Below, piece by piece: positions 8,765 through 17,284 of a DNA stretch of 64,000 nucleotides (within the stretch, counting starts at the first letter, position 1; each line of letters begins with the position of its first letter). A program made the position numbers and the translations under genes. This DNA comes from Eubacterium sp. (GTDB taxonomy: Bacteria > Bacillota > Clostridia > Lachnospirales > Lachnospiraceae), in assembly GCA_017433295.1 (NCBI GenBank), contig JAFRHL010000025.1:1-64000 (forward strand), given 5' to 3'. Below the pieces are notes generated by a model. It had not been told where the DNA came from, ran no database searches, and saw only the letters and a program-made list of their open reading frames with translations.

Positions 8765-9703
8765 CTATCGCTGTCCCTTATCATAGGGAATTCCTTCAGC
8801 CTTAGGTGCCCGGGAATTCTTTGAGAAGATGATAAGAACCAGCAGGGAAATGATGTAGGGCATCATGTTATACAGTGTGCTTGGCAGGTGCAGGGCGGTC
8901 AGGGCGTCAAAGCCGGTATAGACGTTGGATAAGGCTCTGAACAGCCCGAACAGCAATGCGGCCAGCGCGATGTTTACAGGTTTCCACTGTCCGAAGATCA
9001 TAACTGCCAGGGCAAGGAAGCCGAAACCGGCTACGCCATTTTCAAACTTCCACTCGCTGACTCCGGCGGTAATATAGGCGATGCCTCCCAGTCCGCCCAG
9101 GAGTCCGGAGATCATAACTCCCGCATAGCGCATCCGATACACATTGATGCCTACGGAATCTGCTGCCTGGGGATGTTCGCCGCAGGCCATGAGCCGCAGG
9201 CCAAACCGGGTGTGATAGAGGAGCACCACGGACCCGATGAGGATCAGAAGGGCGATTACGATAAACCAGTTCAGGTCAAATCCCGGCAGCGGGATGGATA
9301 AAGCCTTTTTCTGCTGGATATACTGGATCGTCGAGGAAACATTATTAGGGTTTTCGGCCATATTGAGCGCCTTTACAAATACGGTGGCTGCTGCGGTGGC
9401 CAGCATATTCATGGCAGTTCCCACAAGGGTCTGGTCCGCGTTAAAGTTGATGGCGGCAACAGCCAGCAGCAGGGAGAAGACCAGACCGAAGGTTATACTG
9501 CCGATCAGCACCATGATGAGCATGGGCAGGGCTGACAGGCCGCTCATGGTTTTCATGACAAGGGCGCCTCCCAGGGCTCCCATGACCATGACTCCTTCCA
9601 GGCCCAGGTTGATCACTCCGCTGTGTTCGGAAAAGCAGCCTCCGAGAGCCACCAGGAATAGTACGGATGCATAGATTAATGTATACTGTATCAGCAGACT
9701 CAT
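8765..9703 (-). CDS. Nucleoside ABC transporter permease (NupQ/YufQ type)
   Basis: The 312-residue inner-membrane permease belongs to the BPD_transp_2 family with about eight to nine transmembrane helices. The family signature GCFSEHSGVINLGLEGVM (about 22-39) is clear. It is the last gene of a four-gene minus-strand unit and follows the other permease after 1 nt. Together they form the translocation pore for nucleosides or similar ribosides delivered by the BMP lipoprotein. Confidence 0.9.
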   Translation of the reverse strand: MSLLIQYTLIYASVLFLVALGGCFSEHSGVINLGLEGVMVMGALGGALVMKTMSGLSALPMLIMVLIGSITFGLVFSLLLAVAAINFNADQTLVGTAMNMLATAAATVFVKALNMAENPNNVSSTIQYIQQKKALSIPLPGFDLNWFIVIALLILIGSVVLLYHTRFGLRLMACGEHPQAADSVGINVYRMRYAGVMISGLLGGLGGIAYITAGVSEWKFENGVAGFGFLALAVMIFGQWKPVNIALAALLFGLFRALSNVYTGFDALTALHLPSTLYNMMPYIISLLVLIIFSKNSRAPKAEGIPYDKGQR

Positions 9704-9704
9704 A

Positions 9705-10838
9705 TCATTGATCCCCCCTCTCTGATTCCTTTTCTATCTTTTTTGTCATTTGCCTGACCATTCTTTCGTTCATAATATGTCTGAAAATAAATACAAAGCT
9801 GCAGGAATAAATAATGATGGCCAGGATGAGATCCGAGATCTGTGAAGCGTAAACCATTTTATCCACATAGGAACCGCCGCTGCTGATATGCTGGATAAAG
9901 AAGGCGGAGAAGATACATCCCAAAGGATGAAGCCCTCCCAGGAATGCTGCGGCTATTCCGTTAAAGCCCATGGCCGGAACGCTGGTCTGGGAACAGGACC
10001 ACTGTTCAAATCCGGTAAGGTAGAGGAAGGATGCTCCAAGCCCGGACAGACAGCCGGAAATGAACATGGTGAGGATGATATTGTATTTTTCCCTCATGCC
10101 CGCGTATTTGACCGCGTTTTTGTTTAAACCAGTTGCCTTCAGCTCATAACCCAGCTTTGTCTTTGCCATGATAAACCAGACCAGTATGGCGAACAGGACT
10201 GACAAAGGTATGGCTATGGTGACGTACCGGTTTTCAGAGAATAATGCGGAAAGCCCCAGGCTTGGGATCATGGCAGCCGGATTGTAGGTGCGGAGAGGGT
10301 AGGTATAGGTGGCGCTGGCCTCCTTTACTTTACTTAAGAGTATGTTGATACTGTAGAGGCTCAGCCAGTTTAACATGATGCTGGCTATGACTTCATTTAC
10401 ATTGCGGTAGGCCTTTAATGCTCCCACGAAAGCTCCCAGCAGTCCTCCGCCGATCATGGCCGCGATCATGCAGATATACCAGGGCATCTGGTAAGCCAGT
10501 GCCAGATAGAGGCTGAGACCTGCTCCCACTGTGTACTGACCGGAGGCTCCGATATTAAACAGACCCACTTTATAGGCAAATACCACGGAAAGGGTACACA
10601 TCAGCAGGGGAGCCGACCTGACCAGGGTACTTCCGAAATACTCAAGGGCGACTGCCGGCCTGGGGAAATAAAGAAAGTTCTTTAGTATAGCCAGCATGGC
10701 GGAGCCGGCTTCCTGAGGATTGATACAGACCAGGACAATGAACCCCACCAGAAGACCCAGCAAAATACAGACCAGGGATGCAAGCAGGGTCTGGAAACCC
10801 TCACTGGCAAGTATGGATCGGTTTTCATTGGTATTCAT
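9705..10838 (-). CDS. Nucleoside ABC transporter permease (NupP/YufP type)
   Basis: This is the partner permease of 377 residues. A hydrophobic N-terminal helix (about 16-36) and the core FNIGASGQYTVGAGLSLYL, the BPD_transp_2 counterpart of the FNIG loop, are visible, with about eight or nine helices. The hydrophilic C-terminus ends KKIEKESERGDQ. It starts 5 nt after the ATPase stop. Confidence 0.9.
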   Translation of the reverse strand: MNTNENRSILASEGFQTLLASLVCILLGLLVGFIVLVCINPQEAGSAMLAILKNFLYFPRPAVALEYFGSTLVRSAPLLMCTLSVVFAYKVGLFNIGASGQYTVGAGLSLYLALAYQMPWYICMIAAMIGGGLLGAFVGALKAYRNVNEVIASIMLNWLSLYSINILLSKVKEASATYTYPLRTYNPAAMIPSLGLSALFSENRYVTIAIPLSVLFAILVWFIMAKTKLGYELKATGLNKNAVKYAGMREKYNIILTMFISGCLSGLGASFLYLTGFEQWSCSQTSVPAMGFNGIAAAFLGGLHPLGCIFSAFFIQHISSGGSYVDKMVYASQISDLILAIIIYSCSFVFIFRHIMNERMVRQMTKKIEKESERGDQ

Positions 10839-10843
10839 GGATT

Positions 10844-12373
10844 TCAGGCCTCCTTTCTTTTTGCGCCGGTCATATAGAGACCCAGTTCTTCCACGGTTAC
10901 ATTTTCAGGGTCAAATTCTCCCACGATTTCTCCTTCATACATGACAAGAATCCGGTCGGAAACATCCATGACCTCATCAAGCTCCAGACTGACCAGGAGG
11001 ATCCCTTTACCCGAATCTCTCTGCCGGATCAGTTCCTTGTGGATCATTTCTATGGCTCCGATATCCACACCCCTGGTGGGCTGGACAGCCATAAGCAGCC
11101 GGGGAGATTTGTCGATTTCTCTGGCGATGACCGCTTTTTGCTGATTTCCGCCGGACATGGTTCTTGCTATGGTAGCCGGGCCCTGGCCGGAGCGGACATC
11201 GTATTCGTCTATGAGGCGCTCGGCGTATTTCCGGATTTCTTTTTGCTTCAGGATGCCAAGGGGCCCTGTAAATTCCGGTTCGAAATATCTTTGAAGAACG
11301 ATATTTTTCTCCAGTGAATAGTCAAGGACCATACCGTGCTTGTGCCGGTCCTCAGGTATATGACTCTGCCCCAGAACAGAACGCTGCCGGATGGACTCCC
11401 TTGTGAGGTCCCTGTCTCCTAAATGGATGCTTCCGCCGGAAAGGGGCAGCAGGCCGGACAGTCCGTAGATCAGCTCTGTTTGTCCGTTGCCGTCGATACC
11501 GGCTATACAGACGATCTCGCCGCTTCTTACCGTAAAGCTTACATTGTGTACACTGTCCTTCTTATGGTGGGAAGAAGACACACACATATCCTTTACATCA
11601 AGGATGACTTTCCCGGGCCTGGCTTTGGTCTTTTCCACCTTAAAGCTGACATCCCGGCCCACCATCATGGCGGAAAGCTTCTCCGGCGTGGTATCCTTTG
11701 TATCCACAGTACCCACATACTTTCCTTTTCTGAGTACGGTGCAGCGGTCGGAAACAGCCATGATCTCATTTAATTTATGGGAGATAAAAAGGATGCTCTT
11801 GCCCTCGGCGGCCAGCTCCTTCATGATCTGCATCAGCTCGGCGATCTCCTGTACACTTAATACCGCGGTGGGTTCATCAAAGATCAGGATCTCATTGTCA
11901 CGATAGAGCATTTTAAGTATTTCCGTGCGCTGCTGCATTCCCACCGTGATGTCCTCGATCAATGCATCGGGATCCACTTTGAGATGATATTTCTCAGAGA
12001 GGGCAAGGACACGCTTCCTGGCCTCATCTTTCTTTAAGAGACCCTTTCTGGTGGGTTCTACGCCAAGTATGATATTGTCCAGGACGGTAAAACATTCTAC
12101 CAGCTTAAAGTGCTGGTGGACCATGCCGATGCCAAGCCTGTTGGCATCATTGGGATCATGTATGGTTACCTTCTTCCCATCCTTGAAGATCTCTCCCTCC
12201 TCCGGCTGGTACAGTCCGAACAGAACACTCATCAATGTGGATTTGCCGGCACCGTTCTCACCCAGGAGGGCGTGGATCTCTCCCTTTTTCAAAGTCAGGG
12301 TTATATTGTCATTGGCAATAATACCTGGAAAACGTTTGGTAATATTTCGCATTTCTATTGCATATTCTGCCAT
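10844..12373 (-). CDS. Nucleoside ABC transporter ATP-binding protein (NupO/YufO type)
   Basis: This 509-residue tandem ATPase powers import. Domain 1 has Walker A GENGAGKST (about 38-46) and Walker B LIFDEPTAVLS. Domain 2 has a degenerate Walker A (GIDGNGQTE), the signature MSGGNQQK and MAVQPTRGVDIGA. Asymmetric sites like this are normal in the sugar/nucleoside subfamily. It lies between the lipoprotein and permease genes with 21 and 5 nt gaps, so it is co-transcribed. Confidence 0.93.
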   Translation of the reverse strand: MAEYAIEMRNITKRFPGIIANDNITLTLKKGEIHALLGENGAGKSTLMSVLFGLYQPEEGEIFKDGKKVTIHDPNDANRLGIGMVHQHFKLVECFTVLDNIILGVEPTRKGLLKKDEARKRVLALSEKYHLKVDPDALIEDITVGMQQRTEILKMLYRDNEILIFDEPTAVLSVQEIAELMQIMKELAAEGKSILFISHKLNEIMAVSDRCTVLRKGKYVGTVDTKDTTPEKLSAMMVGRDVSFKVEKTKARPGKVILDVKDMCVSSSHHKKDSVHNVSFTVRSGEIVCIAGIDGNGQTELIYGLSGLLPLSGGSIHLGDRDLTRESIRQRSVLGQSHIPEDRHKHGMVLDYSLEKNIVLQRYFEPEFTGPLGILKQKEIRKYAERLIDEYDVRSGQGPATIARTMSGGNQQKAVIAREIDKSPRLLMAVQPTRGVDIGAIEMIHKELIRQRDSGKGILLVSLELDEVMDVSDRILVMYEGEIVGEFDPENVTVEELGLYMTGAKRKEA

Positions 12374-12394
12374 ATGTCACTTTTCTCCTTCCGG

Positions 12395-13582
12395 CTATCT
12401 GATGGTTCCTTCCCGGACATTTACCTTTACATCTGTTTTGGGGAACTGGTCTAATGAGCCGCTGATCTGGATCTCTCCGTCAAAAATCTTTTTCACAAGA
12501 GCCTTATAATCCTCCAGAGTAAAATCATCAGACCATTGGGTGGTCTCTTCGGGAAGCCCGACATAATTCAGGCTCATGTCCTCCCCTGAAACCAGGCCCA
12601 GACTTTCGATTTTGCCGACATGCTGATCCCAGGTCCCTTTAAAAATGATGGCATCCAGTATGGAATAAACGGTAGCTCTAAGCCCCTTTAATGCGGAGGT
12701 GACGGTCATGCCCTCGCCGTAAGCGTCAATGGTGACGGCCTGGTCAGAGTCCACACCGATGACCTTGCCATGCTCCCTGGCGGCCGCCTCTGCCACAGAA
12801 GTAAATATACCTCCGCCGCAGGAGAAAACGACTTCCGTCCCGTGATTGTACCAGGTGTCCATGGCCGCCGTGATCTCCGTGGAACCGAAGAACTGTCCTG
12901 CATAGGCAAACTCAAGGGAGACATCCTTTGTCACGCCGAGTTCCTTTGCCGCATCGTTGACGCCCTGAACAAAGCCGTAACCGTAACGCATGGGCCCGGG
13001 AACCGCCATGCCGCCCAGATAGCCAAGCTTCCGGTAACCAAGCTTCACAGCCGTATAACCGGCCAGATAGCCCGGGATCTGTTCCTGATAAATGGCACAA
13101 TAGGTGTTATTCGTGTTGTAATAATCTGCAGGATCATAGGCGTCAGGATCTGCATAATAAGCACTTCCCACCGCTGCGGCCGCAATATCCGCGCCGCTTA
13201 AGTCCAGAGCGACAAACTTTATATCCGGATACTTATAGGTGGTTTCGATTAATGTCTCGGCAAATACATAGCCCGGCAAAACCAGAATGTTATATCCCTC
13301 CGCCACCGCAACATCCACCATGGCTACCCTGGCATAGTCCGTGTCGCCATCCGGTTTCTTGTAGGTAAAATCGATGTGATTTGCAGTGCAGAAATCTCTG
13401 CAGGCCTCATAGGTCATCTGATTGAAGGACTGGTCGGTGATATCTCCTGCATCAGTGATCATGCATACTCTGTACTTTGACTGCCCCTTCTTCTTCCTGG
13501 AACCTGAACATCCGCCAAGGCAAAAAGGAATGCATAAGCAGAAGATCAGGATCAGTGCCAGTGCTTTGTTAATCAGTTTCAT
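12395..13582 (-). CDS. BMP-family substrate-binding lipoprotein
   Basis: This 395-residue extracellular receptor belongs to the Med/BmpA/TmpC family, which bind nucleosides. A lipoprotein signal peptide ends in the lipobox LGGC with Cys24, followed by a basic spacer. The core begins VCMITDAGDITDQSFNQMTYEA, and the PGY, YLAGY and DQAVTIDAYGEGM blocks are typical. It is the first gene of the operon, with AGGAGGGGAGCG before the ATG. A palindromic repeat lies in its probable 5' leader. Confidence 0.93.
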   Translation of the reverse strand: MKLINKALALILIFCLCIPFCLGGCSGSRKKKGQSKYRVCMITDAGDITDQSFNQMTYEACRDFCTANHIDFTYKKPDGDTDYARVAMVDVAVAEGYNILVLPGYVFAETLIETTYKYPDIKFVALDLSGADIAAAAVGSAYYADPDAYDPADYYNTNNTYCAIYQEQIPGYLAGYTAVKLGYRKLGYLGGMAVPGPMRYGYGFVQGVNDAAKELGVTKDVSLEFAYAGQFFGSTEITAAMDTWYNHGTEVVFSCGGGIFTSVAEAAAREHGKVIGVDSDQAVTIDAYGEGMTVTSALKGLRATVYSILDAIIFKGTWDQHVGKIESLGLVSGEDMSLNYVGLPEETTQWSDDFTLEDYKALVKKIFDGEIQISGSLDQFPKTDVKVNVREGTIR

Positions 13583-13613
13583 GTTTCACGCTCCCCTCCT
13601 TTGATGATTTGGG

Positions 13614-13640
13614 GGAGACAGAGAACCGTCCCCTGTCTCC
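13614..13640. repeat. 27-nt palindromic repeat (family R1), copy 3
   Basis: This is a perfect copy in the opposite orientation to copies 1 and 2. It lies between the likely promoter and the ribosome binding site of the BMP operon, so it would fold in the mRNA leader. Confidence 0.92.
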
Positions 13641-13646
13641 TTAATA

Positions 13647-13675
13647 AGTATAGCAGATTTTGAAATATTTATAAA
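13647..13675 (-). promoter_or_regulatory. Possible promoter of the BMP transporter operon
   Basis: Read on the minus strand, TATACT (13647-13652) is preceded after 16-17 nt by TTATAA or TTTATA. The -35 match is weak. It lies about 65 nt upstream of the lipoprotein start. Confidence 0.35.
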
Positions 13676-13743
13676 GAATTGTTTCATCTCACAAGCATAT
13701 ATGAAAAAAAAATATTTTACAATTTTTAAAATGATATGTATAA

Positions 13744-14223
13744 TATTATCTGGCAACAACCGATGGGGATCAGCCCCGTGTCAGACCTTTCGGGACAATA
13801 CATATCTATGAGGATAAGCTGTATATCCAGACCGGCAAGGTAAAAGATGTGTCAAAACAGATTCATGCCAATCCCAAAGTAGAGATATGTGCTTTTAAAG
13901 ACGGGGAGTGGCTGCGGGTTGCAGGAGAACTTGTGGAAGATGACCGCAGAGAGGCCAGACAGTCCATGCTGGATGCGTATCCATCATTACAGCAGATGTA
14001 CTCTGCTGATGACGGGATTACTAAGGTGTTTTATATAAAGAATGCAACAGCCACTTTCAGTTCATTTACGAAAGCGCCGGAAGTCGTTACATTTTACTTG
14101 TTTGTTTTCGATCAGTCCTTTTTATCGCTGCGAGCGATCAGAGCATCTTTCTCTTTCCTGCTCATCCTTTTGATATGCCATTCCCGGCTCATAGCCTCAT
14201 GTTTATCTGAATATTCTTCGTAA
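13744..14223 (+). pseudogene. Pyridoxamine 5'-phosphate oxidase-like (PPOX) family, truncated at both ends
   Basis: From 13744 the frame reads YYLATTDGDQPRVRPFGTI and on to SKQIHANPKVEICAFKDGEW and FSSFTKAPEVVTF, typical of short flavin-binding PPOX-like proteins. The codon before the match is TAA (13741-13743), so the first 10-15 residues and the start codon are gone. After VVTF the usual stop is missing, and the frame runs 43 codons into the antisense of the GIY-YIG gene. An internal ATG at 13849 could only give a partial barrel. Confidence 0.75.
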
Positions 14224-14366
14224 TAAACCAGTTCCACCGGCAAACGGGACCGGGTATATTTTGCTCCTTTTCCGCTGTTATGGGAATGGATACGGGATGA
14301 AAGGTCATTTGTCCATCCACAGTAGAGCGTGTTATCCCTGCAGCGGAGAATGTAAACATAATTCAT
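14112..14366 (-). CDS. GIY-YIG nuclease superfamily protein (UPF0213 type)
   Basis: With the start at 14366 (AGGAGAAGT just upstream) this is an 84-residue stand-alone GIY-YIG domain. YVYILRC and LYCGWTND form the GIY/YIG strands, RIHSHN carries the Arg, and the conserved Glu lies in the KHEAMSREWHIK region. The family is linked to DNA repair or processing, but its targets are unknown. Its 3' end overlaps the run-through part of the PPOX remnant. Confidence 0.9.
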   Translation of the reverse strand: MNYVYILRCRDNTLYCGWTNDLSSRIHSHNSGKGAKYTRSRLPVELVYYEEYSDKHEAMSREWHIKRMSRKEKDALIARSDKKD

Positions 14367-14563
14367 ACTTCTCCTCATCATCAGAATCTGAATAAATAAA
14401 TTGTGCTGTTCCGTTTTCACTATGTATTATTATACATGCAACACATATACGTCAAATCTTTTGTGTTGATGCAGAGAATGTATAATATGTTTTGACGAGT
14501 TTTTACATTGACGAGTTTTTGAAAAAAACTTGCAATACCATGGGTCAGATAGTAAAATTATAA

Positions 14564-14905
14564 TACCATCCCTATCATGGACAAATCGGATCAGTTTCCT
14601 TCCTGCTTGTGATAATGCTTCTGGCGGTAGAACTGTCGATGGCGTCGCCGGGTCTCACGGCCGGTTACGCGATCATTTTTCAGGCTTTGGGCATGTCGGC
14701 AGAGTATGTCGGTATGTTCTCTGCCTTCAGTGTTGTAATTCGGAACTGTTCCGCTGCAGTCTGCACGGCTTACAGGATTCTTGAGCATATAGAGATCGCC
14801 TGGAAGACCGGAAATATCGATATGAGTTATTTCGAGAAAGAACCCGTCCAGGGATCTGATCGCGACAGGGATTTGTGTGATAGCGTTGTTGTGTGCAGCT
14901 CTTAA
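14564..14905 (+). pseudogene. Dicarboxylate/amino-acid:cation symporter, C-terminal remnant
   Basis: The frame opens after TAA at about 14561-14563 and reads YHPYHGQIGSVSFLLVIMLL, then SPGLTAGYAIIF, GMSAEYVGMF and TAYRILEHIEIAWKTGN. This resembles the last two helices and tail of DAACS (GltP-type) symporters. There is no start codon in context and the first three quarters are absent. The assignment is from pattern memory and moderately certain. The rest of 14367-14969 is AT-rich with no further gene. Confidence 0.5.
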
Positions 14906-14969
14906 TATGCATGTTTCGAGGAATATGCTTGGAACACAGGATTTGTAAGTATACTTTAAGGAGGTCAAA

Positions 14970-16457
14970 ATGATTAAGATTTTTTCTTTGGATACTATGC
15001 CGAAGACTGTAAGGAAGGCATTCGAACTGAATCCGGAAATCTTTACCCAGACAAGGGATTTTTATCACCGCAATAAAGACATGAGGCATCATAAGGTGGT
15101 TATCTTTCAACAGGGTACCCCCTTATTCTGTCTGGGATGGATGAAGAACAAGCCATCCAACCTGGATCCGGATAATCCAATGGTCCAGATGCATTTGTCC
15201 AACTACTGGGAGTATTCTAGTTCTGATGAAGGGCTGGACTATTCCTATGTGGACCGTTACCAGCTTATCATCTTTCAGGAACTGGAGGAATACAGTTATC
15301 ATTCGGCCAGGGTTGCCATGAGGCATAATCCGGAGCTGAAGGTATGCTTTCTGGATCCGAATGCAGGCTTCCTCTTCGAAGATAATAATGAAAACCTGAT
15401 CATTGCAGATAGTGAGGAATCATTGTTTGAACGATATCCGGAATTATCGGGGCTCAGAACCCTCCGTGCCCATTCCGAAATGAGATGGGATGTGCAGGGA
15501 GTATTCATGGGGGATGTGTCAAGCTATGAGATCATGACGAGCCTCTACTGGATCAAAAGAGAGTTCTATTACGGCCCGGAGAATCCGGATAAGACATTTT
15601 ACCTGATAAAACAGCCTGTGAAGGAAAATGGACTGACTGCGCTGATCAACAATGTGATCGGGGTCAAACAGATGATCCGTGCCCTTCGCCCTGACTATAT
15701 CCCTGTAGTGGATCTGGGAATCGCGAACGATCCGAATCAGTTCCAGGGTACGAGTGGTGAAGATGTGTGGGGGATGTTTTTTGAACAGATTTCCCCATAT
15801 AGTCTGCAGGAGGTCTATAATTCACAGCATGTGATCCTGGATCAGAATTCGAATCTGAACCTGAACCCATACATGACGGAATTTACGTTTTCAAATCAGA
15901 GGGCTGAGTTGGATTATGGATCAGATTTGCAGTACAAGCCGGAGATTGTGGAATATACACAGAAAGAGCTTGACCGGATCTTTCCGTCTGAGAAGAAGAG
16001 GATCCTTGGGGTAGTGGTACGTGGAAGTGATTATCTGATTCCCAGGACAGCAAAGCATGTTCCGCATGGCTTATCCGCAGAGGAAACACTGGAAAAAGCT
16101 GTACAGTATGTGTCGGAGAAGGGATATGATCTCGTGTATCTGGCCACAGAGGAGCAGAGTATCCTTGAATTGTTCACGAACAGTGCTCTGAAGGATAAAC
16201 TGATTTATACAAGGCAGAAACGTCTGGATTACCGGAAAGAAGAGTATCAGAATAAACTGCTTCTGGAGGTTTACGGAGAGGATCAGTCAGACGATCCATA
16301 CAAGAGGACGATGGACTATATTGTGACACTGGAAGGACTGACGAGATGTGACGCGCTTCTGGCTAATGTTACCTGTGGTGCCATTACATATGCGACAGGC
16401 AGGAAAAGTGACTATGAGTTTGTTGATGTAAAAAAGATTGCTGCCGGTGGCCACTGA
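14970..16457 (+). CDS. Putative fucosyltransferase-like glycosyltransferase
   Basis: The 495-residue cytoplasmic protein has AAGGAGG as binding site. The C-terminal half resembles the nucleotide-sugar side of GT-B fucosyltransferases (NodZ/FUT8-like): VVVRGSDYLIPRTAKHVPHG (about 352-371), then YVSEKGYDLVYLATEEQSILELF and, near the end, VTLEGLTRCDALLANVTC, equivalent to the block that positions GDP-fucose. The first 200 residues are unlike a known family to me. No capsule or exopolysaccharide genes are adjacent, so it is an orphan. Substrate and donor are inferred. Confidence 0.55.
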   Translation: MIKIFSLDTMPKTVRKAFELNPEIFTQTRDFYHRNKDMRHHKVVIFQQGTPLFCLGWMKNKPSNLDPDNPMVQMHLSNYWEYSSSDEGLDYSYVDRYQLIIFQELEEYSYHSARVAMRHNPELKVCFLDPNAGFLFEDNNENLIIADSEESLFERYPELSGLRTLRAHSEMRWDVQGVFMGDVSSYEIMTSLYWIKREFYYGPENPDKTFYLIKQPVKENGLTALINNVIGVKQMIRALRPDYIPVVDLGIANDPNQFQGTSGEDVWGMFFEQISPYSLQEVYNSQHVILDQNSNLNLNPYMTEFTFSNQRAELDYGSDLQYKPEIVEYTQKELDRIFPSEKKRILGVVVRGSDYLIPRTAKHVPHGLSAEETLEKAVQYVSEKGYDLVYLATEEQSILELFTNSALKDKLIYTRQKRLDYRKEEYQNKLLLEVYGEDQSDDPYKRTMDYIVTLEGLTRCDALLANVTCGAITYATGRKSDYEFVDVKKIAAGGH

Positions 16458-16461
16458 ATAA

Positions 16462-16551
16462 GTGCCTGTCACCATTGTAATAATATTACATTAATTACCG
16501 TTAATGCAATATTGCTGCAATGGTGACAGGCACCACGGTGACAGGCATCAC
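16462..16551. repeat. Large palindrome (family R3, GTGCCTGTCACC)
   Basis: The 16-nt arms GTGCCTGTCACCATTG (16462-16477) and CAATGGTGACAGGCAC (16518-16533) are perfect inverted copies. The spacer is itself nearly palindromic (AATATTACATTAA against TTAATGCAATATT), so the 72 nt can fold into one long hairpin. A third partial arm, GGTGACAGGCATCAC, follows at 16537-16551 and contains the uridine kinase stop codon. It resembles REP/BIME-type elements and lies between two convergent genes, where it may terminate both. Confidence 0.85.
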
Positions 16552-17162
16552 TTTTGGAGATGTTTTTCTATGTATGCCTCAGCCAGAGCAAAAGCCGGCT
16601 CGTTTTTTCCGCCATTTACCACAATATCCGCAAAGGCCCTGGAAGGTTCTACATATTTTTCATGCATGGGCTTCACGGTAGTCAGGTATTGTCTTATGAT
16701 ACCGTCTAGATCCCGTCCTCTTTGCACCACATCCCGTTTGATTCTTCTGAGTATCCGGACGTCCGCATCCGCATAGGCAAAGACCTTAAGGTCCATCAGC
16801 TCCCGCAGCCGGAGATCCGACAATACCAGGATTCCTTCCAGGATAATGACCGGTGAGGACCTGATAATGATGGTGTCCCTGGTCCGGTTGTGCTGACTGA
16901 AATCATAGACCGGACATTCTATGGCCTCTCCCCTTCGCAGCCTGATAAGATGATTCAGAAGAAGCTCTGTCTCAAGGGAATCGGGATGGTCATAATTTGT
17001 CCTGCACCGTTCTTCAAAGGACAGATGGCTCTGGTCCCGGTAATAGCTGTCATGGTAGACCACCGTTATCTGATCTTTAAAGCGGTCCTTCAATCTGTTG
17101 GTAAATGTTGATTTGCCGGAGCCCGAGCCTCCGGCGACTCCTATGATTATACTCTGCCGCAT
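16548..17162 (-). CDS. udk: Uridine kinase family protein
   Basis: This 204-residue P-loop kinase salvages uridine (and cytidine) to UMP. Walker A GGSGSGKST is at 11-19, HDSYYRD carries the catalytic Asp, and NYDHPDS is the family block. LEGILVL and the RRIKRDVVQRGR lid follow. GGAGGAGA precedes the ATG. A nucleoside importer lies about 3 kb away, so salvage would be consistent. Its stop codon sits inside a dispersed repeat arm. Confidence 0.93.
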   Translation of the reverse strand: MRQSIIIGVAGGSGSGKSTFTNRLKDRFKDQITVVYHDSYYRDQSHLSFEERCRTNYDHPDSLETELLLNHLIRLRRGEAIECPVYDFSQHNRTRDTIIIRSSPVIILEGILVLSDLRLRELMDLKVFAYADADVRILRRIKRDVVQRGRDLDGIIRQYLTTVKPMHEKYVEPSRAFADIVVNGGKNEPAFALAEAYIEKHLQK

Positions 17163-17186
17163 ATGCTGTCTCCTCCGCCGGGTCTA

Positions 17187-17284
17187 TTCTGCTGAATCAT
17201 ATGCACTGTATTATCTGCGCTGAATCATTTGCGCTGAATCATTTGCACTGTATCATCTGTGCTGAATCATTTGTGTTGAATCAA
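17187..17284. repeat. Seven tandem 14-bp repeats
   Basis: Seven imperfect 14-nt units with consensus TTGCGCTGAATCAT run without interruption. Variants are mainly GAATCAT/GTATCAT and GCGC/GCAC/GTGC. The array lies 25 nt upstream of the uridine kinase start and overlaps the last codons of the broken kinase gene. There are no spacers, so this is not CRISPR. Confidence 0.9.

Noticed and set aside
17187..17284. Short repeated units suggesting a CRISPR array
   Set aside because: The 14-nt units are contiguous with no spacers and no cas gene is present.
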